A stretch of 64,000 bases of DNA from DATMNR01 sp963702765 (GTDB lineage Bacteria; Chloroflexota; Ktedonobacteria; Ktedonobacterales; Ktedonobacteraceae), in the NCBI GenBank assembly GCA_963702765.1, contig CAVPEB010000028.1, positions 1 through 64,000 on the forward strand, in the 5' to 3' direction. Shown here piece by piece: positions 57,112-64,000 of this stretch. The notes under the pieces were generated by a model. It had not been told where the DNA came from. It saw only the letters and a program-made list of their open reading frames with translations, and made no database searches. The position numbers were made by a program, and so were the translations under genes. Within the stretch, counting starts at the first letter, position 1. Each line of letters begins with the position of its first letter.

Positions 57112-57998
57112 ATGTCAAGTCAAGCTGTATCTGCACCCTCTGCCTTGTCAGGTACGTTGGGTGAAATGATCGGAGAGTTCTTTGGCACCGATGATCCTGA
57201 TTCTCTTCGGTGATGGCTGCGTAGCGACCGTTTTCCTCTTTGGTCAAATTAGGTGCGTGGCGGCGACTCCATTCGCGACTAAGTGGCTGGTTATTATCTT
57301 TGGATGGGGTTTTGCCGTTATGCTCGGTATCTACGTTGCTGGAGCAATCAGCGGTGCGCACTCAATCCAGCCGTCACGTTAGGGCTGGCTGTAACCGGCA
57401 GGCATCCCTGGGGCAAGGTGCTTCCCTACTGGCTGGCCCAGGTTCTGGGAGCGTTTGTCGCTGGTGGAATCCTCTGGTTCGTCTACCAGGGGGCGCTGTC
57501 AAGCATGCTATCAGCTGGTGGGATCTGTTAACACTGACCGTTGGTGGAGTTTTTTACACCAGCCCTAAAGCATTCGTAGGAACATTCGGTGCCTTCGGTG
57601 ACGAATTTCTCGGCACCGCTCTGCTAGTATGGCATGATCCTGGCCATCGTTGATGCGCGAAACCAGCCAGTCCAGGGAAACCTCAATCCCCTGATCATTG
57701 GTTTACTGATCGTGGCGATTGGCGCTTCATTCGGTCTCAACACCGGATATGCTATCAATCCCGCCCGCGACTTTGGCCCGCGTCTCTGGATTGCTCTTTT
57801 TAGCGGTGGCGCAAAGCTTTATCTGAGCACAATTACTACTTCTGGATCCCCATAGTCGGGCCACTGTTAGGAGGTGCCGTTGGAGCCTTCATCTTCGATT
57901 GGACCATCGGCAAGGTATTGGCGGCGAGGATGTTAGGGGCACTCTGGCGATACCGAGACAACAGGGGAAACCGTACGGGAGGCCTCTCCCTCCACTGA
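57112..57998 (+). pseudogene. glpF: Aquaglyceroporin GlpF, at least five frameshifts
   Basis: ATG 57112 follows AAAGGAGTG. Pieces in successive frames give a MIP channel: LGEMIGEFFGT / MILILFGDGCVATVFLF, WLVIIFGWGFAVMLGIYVAG, then AISGAH / LNPAVTLGLAVTGRHPWGKV (first NPA), GVFYTSPKAFVGTFGAFGDE, ILAIVDARNQPVQGNLNPLI, GYAINPARDFGPRLW (second NPA with Asp of glycerol channels) and FWIPIVGPLLGGAVGAFIFD. Frame changes lie near 57190, 57358, 57500-57540, 57628 and 57820. Every conserved region is present in order, which fits sequencing errors better than decay. Glycerol uptake next to glpK. Confidence 0.85.
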
Positions 57999-58136
57999 AA
58001 CAACGGGTAGGTCTGTACGGGAGTCATCTGCCGAATAGTAGGCGTATTCGCGATCACATGAAAGGACGAAGATACGAGCATTCTATAGGATGAAGTCCCT
58101 GATTTAGCACGTTCGTATCTTCGTGATCAAACCATC

Positions 58137-59861
58137 ATGCAACCACTCTCTTCATCGGTGCGCACGCACAACTTATCTCTCCTGGAAAACGAGCAGTATG
58201 ATGTGCTGGTAATCGGTGGCGGCGTAACAGGCGCTGGTGTTGCCCTGGATGCCGTTGCTCGCGGTTACAAGGTCGCGCTTGTTGAGAAAATAGACTTTGC
58301 CAGCGGCACAAGTAGCAAATCTACCAAGCTCGTCCATGGAGGCATCCGCTACCTTCCTAATTTTGACTTTGCCCTGGTGCATGAAGCCTTAGTAGAACGT
58401 GGTACTCTGCTGCGAAACGCTCCTTACCTCGTACAACCAGTAGGTTTTGTCTTGCCTCTTTACGAGGGAGATCGGCATCCGGTGGGCTTGCCGTTTTCCA
58501 CTCCAGGCGGTATTGGGCTTGGTTTGATTATGGATATAGGTCTTTGGATGTACGATCTCATGGCAGGTATGTTTGCGGGTAGCCGGGGTGTGAAAAGGCA
58601 TCGACGTTTGAGCCGCAATAAGGTGATGGAGCTGGCCCCATCGCTTGTGACTGAAAAGCTAAAAGAAGGTTTCATATACTATGATGCGCAAACAAACGAT
58701 GCCCGGCTCACACTAGCTCTTATTCGCACTGCTGCTCAATTTGGGGCAACCATAGCTAACTATGCGGAAGTGACTTCGTTTGTTACTGAAAATGGGAAAG
58801 TAACCGGCGCTCATGTGCTCGATCAAATGGGAAACCAGGAGATTACGGTACGTGCCCGGCACATCGTCAATGCCACAGGTGTTTTTTCTGAGCATATTGA
58901 GGAGCTTGCTGGATATGAACCACAGGTTCAGGTAAAACCAAGTAAAGGTGTGCACCTGGTATTTTCGTGTGAAGATGTCAAGTTGGGCAATGACGCCGTT
59001 GTTCTACCAGAGACCGATGACAGGCGCATTCTCTTTCTTGTTCCGTGGGAATCACGCGCGATCTTTGGTACTACTGATACTGGTTCAGGTGATCTTGACC
59101 ATCCAACTGCCACACAGGAAGATATCTCGTATCTTTTGAACCATCTCAAACGTTATCTCAATGTCCAACTCACCGAGGACAATATCATTAGTGTTTACGC
59201 CGGTTATCGGCCGCTATTAAGTTCACGCGGTGGAGGTTCAACAGCAAAGCTCTCGCGTACGCATGCTGTATTGCAGAGTCCGTCAGGCTTAGTAACGATT
59301 GTTGGAGGGAAACTCACAACATATCGACGTATGGCACAGGATACGGTAGATGTGCTAAGTAATCGTGATGGTTCAACTCCGATTCACCCTACACTGAATC
59401 TACCTCTACAAGGGAGCGCAGGCTGGCTTGCCAAGCAACGCGACGTGGAAATCAAAGGCTTAGCTCTCGGTCTCAACCCACAGACTATTCAACACCTTAG
59501 ACATTATGGGTCAGAGGCACTTGGGCTATTAAAACTGATTGAGGACGATGCAGAGTTGGGTCGACGCCTCATCGATGACCTCCCATTTATTCGGGCAGAG
59601 GTTATTTATGCCTGCCGCCAGGAGATGGCGATGACGCCATATGATGTGCTGGCACGCCGTACTTCAATCATGCTGGAAGATCGCCAGCGAGGTCTGGGCG
59701 CTCTCGATGATGTTGTTTCACTTATGACCATTGAGCATAACTGGTCCTCTGAGCAACAGCAGTTGATGAGCGATTCGTTTCGTTCCGCTGTTATGCAGCA
59801 ACTTGCTGTTGAACAGGAACAGGTTATGGGTAGCATTTCAATACCACCAAAGAAAGGGTAA
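58137..59861 (+). CDS. glpD: Glycerol-3-phosphate dehydrogenase GlpD (FAD, aerobic)
   Basis: 574 aa. Oxidises glycerol 3-phosphate to dihydroxyacetone phosphate at the membrane, passing electrons to quinone. FAD fold YDVLVIGGGVTGAGVALDAV, then VEKIDFASGTSSKSTKLVHG, GGIRYLPNFDFALVHEALVE, YYDAQTNDARLTLALIRTAA, IVNATGVFSEHI and VYAGYRPLLSSRGG. The C-terminal domain has TIVGGKLTTYRRMAQDTVDV and MAMTPYDVLARRTSIMLEDR. Full length. Eight bases before dhaK. Confidence 0.95.
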   Translation: MQPLSSSVRTHNLSLLENEQYDVLVIGGGVTGAGVALDAVARGYKVALVEKIDFASGTSSKSTKLVHGGIRYLPNFDFALVHEALVERGTLLRNAPYLVQPVGFVLPLYEGDRHPVGLPFSTPGGIGLGLIMDIGLWMYDLMAGMFAGSRGVKRHRRLSRNKVMELAPSLVTEKLKEGFIYYDAQTNDARLTLALIRTAAQFGATIANYAEVTSFVTENGKVTGAHVLDQMGNQEITVRARHIVNATGVFSEHIEELAGYEPQVQVKPSKGVHLVFSCEDVKLGNDAVVLPETDDRRILFLVPWESRAIFGTTDTGSGDLDHPTATQEDISYLLNHLKRYLNVQLTEDNIISVYAGYRPLLSSRGGGSTAKLSRTHAVLQSPSGLVTIVGGKLTTYRRMAQDTVDVLSNRDGSTPIHPTLNLPLQGSAGWLAKQRDVEIKGLALGLNPQTIQHLRHYGSEALGLLKLIEDDAELGRRLIDDLPFIRAEVIYACRQEMAMTPYDVLARRTSIMLEDRQRGLGALDDVVSLMTIEHNWSSEQQQLMSDSFRSAVMQQLAVEQEQVMGSISIPPKKG

Positions 59862-59869
59862 AAGACAAC

Positions 59870-60871
59870 ATGAAAAAGCTGATCAATAAGCCAGAAGATG
59901 TCGTCAAGGAGGCGCTTGCTGGCATGCTGGCTGCTCATTCTGATCTTATTCGCGTAGATTTTGAGCAGCAAATAATTGTACGCAAGGACGCTCCTGTTCA
60001 AGGAAAAGTAGGAATTATTTCTGGTGGTGGTAGCGGCCACGAGCCTATGCATGGCGGGTTTGTTGGCTTTGGTATGCTGGACGCCGCTTGCCCCGGAGCC
60101 GTTTTTACTTCGCCAGTGCCAGACCAGATGCTTGCAGCAACAAAAGCAGTCAATGGTGGAGCTGGGGTGCTGCACATCGTGAAGAATTATACTGGTGACG
60201 TATTGAACTTTGAGATGGCGGCTGAATTAGCACAGGCGGATGGCATCGACGTGGAAAGCGTCGTTACCAACGATGATGTCGCTGTGCAGGATAGCTTGTA
60301 TACAGCGGGTCGACGAGGTGTCGGCGTTACCGTCTTACTGGAGAAAATTGTTGGAGGGTTTGCCGAGACCGGGGCATCTCTGTCTCAGGTAGCTGCTATG
60401 GCTCGAAAAGTCAATGACCATGGACGTAGTATGGGCATGGCCTTAACATCATGTACTGTCCCGGCAGCAGGAAAGCCTACCTTTGAGTTGGGCGAGGACG
60501 AAATGGAGATCGGCATCGGTATTCATGGAGAGCCAGGACGCCACCGAGTCAAACTTGCTTCCGCGCTCGAAGTGACTGAGATGCTCACAACTCCGATCGT
60601 CGAAGATCTTGACCTTAAGGCTGGTGAATCGGTTCTTGCAATGGTCAATGGCATGGGGGGTACGCCTCTCATCGAACTCTATGTGGTATACGATGCCTTA
60701 AATCGCCTCTTGCATGGCAAACAAATCACCATCGCACGTTCGCTAGTGGGTAACTATATTACTTCTCTTGATATGGCGGGCTGCTCAATAACTCTTGTTC
60801 GCCTCGATGACGAACTAACGAAGTACTGGGATGCGCCGGTTCTTACTCCTGGATTGCGCTGGGGCATGTAA
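59870..60871 (+). CDS. dhaK: Dihydroxyacetone kinase subunit DhaK
   Basis: 333 aa, full length. Binds dihydroxyacetone covalently through a His. Seen: MKKLINKPEDVVKEALAGML, VGIISGGGSGHEPMHGGFVG (substrate loop), GVLHIVKNYTGDVLNFEMAA, VTNDDVAVQDSLYTAGRRGV and GIGIHGEPGRHRVKLASALE with the substrate-binding His. With DhaL and the DhaM fusion downstream it forms a PEP-dependent kinase. Confidence 0.95.
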   Translation: MKKLINKPEDVVKEALAGMLAAHSDLIRVDFEQQIIVRKDAPVQGKVGIISGGGSGHEPMHGGFVGFGMLDAACPGAVFTSPVPDQMLAATKAVNGGAGVLHIVKNYTGDVLNFEMAAELAQADGIDVESVVTNDDVAVQDSLYTAGRRGVGVTVLLEKIVGGFAETGASLSQVAAMARKVNDHGRSMGMALTSCTVPAAGKPTFELGEDEMEIGIGIHGEPGRHRVKLASALEVTEMLTTPIVEDLDLKAGESVLAMVNGMGGTPLIELYVVYDALNRLLHGKQITIARSLVGNYITSLDMAGCSITLVRLDDELTKYWDAPVLTPGLRWGM

Positions 60872-60896
60872 TGTAACGCGAGTTTAGTGTATAGTT

Positions 60897-61088
60897 GTTG
60901 TAGGGGTTTCACATCGCTTGGGAAATGCCTTTCCGTAAAGGCGAGGGTAGTCTTTGCAGCACTGCTGAGTGCGTAGCACTAGACGCGTCAGCGTCGTTGC
61001 AGTGCTGGATAAAGAACAAAGTGAGGAGTGGTTTGGAGGGCCTTTATGGTTATCCGTTGTTCCCCTAACGGGTGGATATCCCTACAAC
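60897..61088. repeat. 192-bp inverted-repeat unit with repeat copy B
   Basis: Bounded by 9-bp perfect inverted repeats GTTGTAGGG (60897-60905) and CCCTACAAC (61080-61088). Its right part (61023-61086) matches 56923-56985. It fills most of the unusually long gap between dhaK and dhaL, as an insertion would. An internal GCAGCACTGC / GCAGTGC pair may fold. Confidence 0.55.
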
Positions 61089-61115
61089 AATTTTGTATTG
61101 GAGGATGCCACATTG

Positions 61116-61745
61116 ATGACGAATGAGGACACCATGCGCTGGATAGAGCGCACCGCTGATGTGCTGCGTGAAAACCGCACATATTTAACCGAACTTGATT
61201 CTGCCATTGGCGATGCTGATCATGGTATTAATATGGATCGGGGTTTCAGCGCGATCCGCGATAAATTCCCTACAATGGCAACAATGGATATTCCGACACG
61301 TTTAAAAACCGTTGGCTCTACATTAGTTTCAACGGTAGGAGGCGCTGCTGGACCACTCTATGGGACGGCATATTTACGAGCAGCAGGCGCAGTAGCAGGG
61401 AAAGAGGAGCTTGCATCTGCGGATATTGTTGCCATGCTCGAAGCATTTTTAGGTGGTGTTGTTGCTCGTGGGAAAGCTCAGCCAGGCGAAAAAACCATGG
61501 TTGATGCGTTAACACCCGCTCTGAATGCTGCGAAGCAGGCTCTCAATGATGGCGCAACTCTTGAGCAACTCACAGATCGTGCTGCAACTGCTGCTGAAGA
61601 GGGTGCAAAAGCTACTATTCCTCTACTTGCTACTAAAGGACGAGCCAGTTATCTGGGAGAGCGTAGTATAGGGCATCAAGATCCAGGCGCTACTTCGAGC
61701 TCGCTCATTCTACGCTGTCTTGCAGAGTCATGTGTAGGCAAATAG
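61116..61745 (+). CDS. dhaL: Dihydroxyacetone kinase ADP-binding subunit DhaL
   Basis: 209 aa from ATG 61116 (TTG 61113 is better spaced from GGAGG and is possible). Seen: LTELDSAIGDADHGINMDRG with the Mg-binding Asp set, TVGSTLVSTVGGAAGPLYGT, RGKAQPGEKTMVDALTPALN and LGERSIGHQDPGATSSSLIL. DhaL carries ADP that is rephosphorylated by DhaM in PTS-type systems. Ends 53 bp before the DhaM fusion. Confidence 0.94.
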   Translation: MTNEDTMRWIERTADVLRENRTYLTELDSAIGDADHGINMDRGFSAIRDKFPTMATMDIPTRLKTVGSTLVSTVGGAAGPLYGTAYLRAAGAVAGKEELASADIVAMLEAFLGGVVARGKAQPGEKTMVDALTPALNAAKQALNDGATLEQLTDRAATAAEEGAKATIPLLATKGRASYLGERSIGHQDPGATSSSLILRCLAESCVGK

Positions 61746-61798
61746 GAATAGTGCAATTGTGTTCCTGTCGTCTGAAATCCTGAGAGGAATAGGGTGAT

Positions 61799-64000
61799 AT
61801 GACGGTCGGGTTAGTTATTGTTTCGCATAGCGCCCAACTGGCAGCAGGCGTTGTAGAACTTGCCGGGCAGATGACGCAAGGCAAAACGCCCATGGCGGCC
61901 GCTGGTGGGGGGATTGATGACATTATCGGCACTTCCACCGATAAAATTCTTGAGGCCATAGAATCTGTCGATAGTCCAGATGGGGTGCTGGTCTTACTTG
62001 ACCTTGGAAGTGCCGTTCTCTCTGCTGAAATGGCGCTTGAGATGCTCAGTGAAGAGCAACGTAATCGAGTTCGCCTTACATACGCTCCTCTCGTTGAAGG
62101 AGCCGTTGCGGCCGCTCTTGAAGCCTCATTTGGTCGTTCATTGGCACAGGTGAGGCGGGTAGCAGAAAAGACGGCCAGCGTTGAAGAGATTCAAAATCTC
62201 AAGCCGCTAACCCCTGTGGAGAATGAGTTATTAGAGATTGTAGCGCCAGCGGAGGTAACTTCAGAGCAAACAGCTCAATTGACCATAGCCAATCCCACAG
62301 GTTTGCATGCTCGTCCAGCCAGTCTCTTTGTGCAGACCGCTGCAAGTTATGAAGCAAACATCATAGCATCAGGACGTGGCAAAGAAACCGATGCTACCAG
62401 TATCTCTGGTGTGCTCTCACTTGGACTGCGGCAAGGCGATTCGATTAACCTTCGTGCGAGTGGAAAAGATGCAAAGGCGGCTATAGAAGCGCTCGGCGAG
62501 CTAGTTCGTGTAAACTTCTATGAATCGCCCGTAGGTGCCGATTTATCGGGCACACCGCCGATTTATCGGTCCGATACACATACAGAAACACAACTACCCG
62601 GAGAACCCTGGCACGGTATTACAACCTCAGCTGGAGTGGCAGTCGGTCCGGCACTTCTCTATACCTCAGGTGTTATCACACTTAGCGCGATAGAGCAGCA
62701 CTCTATCTCTTCGGATCAGGTTGCCCCGGAGCAAGAACGCTTGCGAGGAGCGCTTGCCAGCGCCGCGGATGAGCTACACTCGTTGGCGCAGAGTCTGGAA
62801 AGCAGCGTTGGCCAGGCTCAGGCAGCCATCTTTGATGCCCAGGCGTTAATGTTACGCGATCCAGCCTTACGTGAATCCACTCTCCAGGAGATCGAAACGA
62901 AACACATCGATGCGGCCGGGGCGTTGGCCGAGTCAGGTGAACGCTATGCCTCTACGCTAGAAAGCATTGATGATCCCATCATAGCCGGCCGTGCTGTCGA
63001 TATGCGTGATGCTGTTAGTCGGGCTGTCGAGAAATTAGTTGATAGTCTAGCTCCAAAGCAGGATTTGGGCAGCTTGCATCAACCAGTCATTCTGATAGCC
63101 AGGGATTTAACACCTTCAGATACTGCTCAACTGCGACCAGAGTTTGTGTTGGGTATCTGTACTGTCCAGGGTGGGCCTACTGCCCATGCGGCTATTTTAG
63201 CTCGTGCGCTCGGCATTCCAGCAATTGCGGGTTTGAACGAAGCGGCATTACAGGTCATCCATTCTGGAGATGCACTGGGTCTTGATGCCGACAATGGTCT
63301 GCTTTATCATCAGCCGACCCCGGAAATGCACGCTCAACTGGTAAAGCGCATAGCCGAACTAGAACAGCAACGTGCCACCCTGAAGGCTGCTGCTCAGAAG
63401 GAACAGGCACCTATCATCTTCAATGGCAGGCACATAAAACTATTGGCAAACGTTGGTAGTGAAGCCGAGGCTGAGGCAGCTCGGCAGTGGAATGCTCAGG
63501 GCATAGGGTTATTGCGCACAGAGTTTCTCTTCGCTAAAGCCACAACCCTTCCTGACGAAAATGAACAGCGCCAGCTCTATACAAAGGTATTTCGTGCTTT
63601 CAATGGTGATTCTACAACACAGTCGAAACCAATCGTCGTTCGCACACTTGATGCGGGCGCTGATAAACCAATGGCAGCTCTTGACAGTGTTCTGGGTCAG
63701 ATGGTTGAGGAGAATCCAGCGCTCGGCTTGCGTGGTATTCGCATACACCTGGCTCACCGGGCATTACTTGAGCAACAACTCGCTGCATTTCTACTAGCTG
63801 CAGGTGAAACAGGTACGCAACTGCATATCATGTTCCCCATGATTACCACTGTTGAGGAGTTGCAGGTAGCCCGGTCAATCTTTGACGGGGTATATAATCG
63901 CCTGAAGAGTCAACAGGTAGCCTTACCTACAGATGTTCTTATCGGTATTATGGTCGAGGTTCCTGCCGCAGTGGTAATGGCTTCGGAGCTTGCCGAATAT
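61799..64000 (+). CDS. dhaM: DhaM-HPr-Enzyme I fusion, runs off the window
   Basis: Open from ATG 61799 to the window end (734 codons seen). Domain order: DhaM EIIA-mannose-like (GLVIVSHSAQLAAGVVELAG, His10), HPr (IANPTGLHARPASLFVQTAA, phospho-His170), then PTS Enzyme I: N-terminal domain, GGPTAHAAILARALGIPAIA (phospho-His463), and the PEP-binding barrel (LLANVGSEAEAEAARQWNAQ, GIGLLRTEFLF, VRTLDAGADKP, NPALGLRGIRIHL, IMFPMITTVEELQVARSIF, IMVEVPAAVV). All three phospho-histidines are present, so one protein can pass phosphate from PEP to DhaL-bound ADP. The final catalytic Cys region lies beyond the window. Confidence 0.93.
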   Translation, partial: MTVGLVIVSHSAQLAAGVVELAGQMTQGKTPMAAAGGGIDDIIGTSTDKILEAIESVDSPDGVLVLLDLGSAVLSAEMALEMLSEEQRNRVRLTYAPLVEGAVAAALEASFGRSLAQVRRVAEKTASVEEIQNLKPLTPVENELLEIVAPAEVTSEQTAQLTIANPTGLHARPASLFVQTAASYEANIIASGRGKETDATSISGVLSLGLRQGDSINLRASGKDAKAAIEALGELVRVNFYESPVGADLSGTPPIYRSDTHTETQLPGEPWHGITTSAGVAVGPALLYTSGVITLSAIEQHSISSDQVAPEQERLRGALASAADELHSLAQSLESSVGQAQAAIFDAQALMLRDPALRESTLQEIETKHIDAAGALAESGERYASTLESIDDPIIAGRAVDMRDAVSRAVEKLVDSLAPKQDLGSLHQPVILIARDLTPSDTAQLRPEFVLGICTVQGGPTAHAAILARALGIPAIAGLNEAALQVIHSGDALGLDADNGLLYHQPTPEMHAQLVKRIAELEQQRATLKAAAQKEQAPIIFNGRHIKLLANVGSEAEAEAARQWNAQGIGLLRTEFLFAKATTLPDENEQRQLYTKVFRAFNGDSTTQSKPIVVRTLDAGADKPMAALDSVLGQMVEENPALGLRGIRIHLAHRALLEQQLAAFLLAAGETGTQLHIMFPMITTVEELQVARSIFDGVYNRLKSQQVALPTDVLIGIMVEVPAAVVMASELAEY

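Noticed and set aside
1..64000. CRISPR array
   Set aside because: No evenly spaced direct repeats were seen; the RNA-guided proteins present are TnpB and IsrB, which use omega-RNA.

Overview
The window looks like a stretch of a Ktedonobacteria-type (Chloroflexota) chromosome. This is inferred from the mix of large AfsR/LuxR-type STAND regulators, a zinc-ribbon Ser/Thr kinase, a LanB-like dehydratase, many decayed insertion sequences and IS200/IS605 elements carrying TnpB or IsrB. No taxonomic marker gene is present and no database search was possible.

Layout. 1-4.8 kb is decayed accessory DNA: two copies of a dispersed helix-turn-helix (HTH) repeat, a broken nucleotidyltransferase with a broken partner gene, a frameshifted M41-type peptidase and a broken IS701-type transposase. 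4.8-9.1 kb carries a GNAT-like protein and a large LuxR-type ATPase regulator. 9.2-9.7 kb holds a third HTH repeat copy beside a perfect 32-bp palindrome. 10-20.4 kb carries an orphan class I lanthipeptide-type dehydratase (frameshifted), a DinB protein, a second (frameshifted) LuxR ATPase, an MFS exporter, an unknown protein and a PIG-L deacetylase. 21-23.8 kb has a truncated IS3 element, a BTAD-like regulator fragment and tRNA-Asp. 24-34 kb is core-like: a NYN nuclease, a crp-ubiA-flippase-GT2 operon for polyprenyl-phosphate sugars, an Mrp ATPase, a VOC protein and secD-secF.

34-51.5 kb is the most interesting part. A LolD/MacB-type ABC transporter has its permease gene split by two IS605-type TnpB elements in opposite orientation. 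Removing each at its TTAC-type left junction rejoins the reading frame. Downstream are a kinase, an MFS transporter, a phosphodiesterase and a DoxX-Rieske fusion. A two-component operon follows whose response regulator and histidine kinase are separated by an IsrB element with a recognisable upstream omega-RNA region. 52-64 kb is phospholipid and glycerol metabolism: plsY, pgsA, two glpP-type antiterminator genes, glpK, glpF, glpD, dhaK, dhaL and a DhaM-HPr-EI fusion that runs off the window. Together these take up glycerol, phosphorylate and oxidise it, and link dihydroxyacetone phosphorylation to PEP.

Caveat. Single-base frameshifts interrupt many genes, including secD, secF (five) and glpF (at least five), which are unlikely to be genuine pseudogenes in an otherwise intact setting. 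Part of the apparent decay may be sequencing error. The 5-prime 4.8 kb looks truly degenerate.
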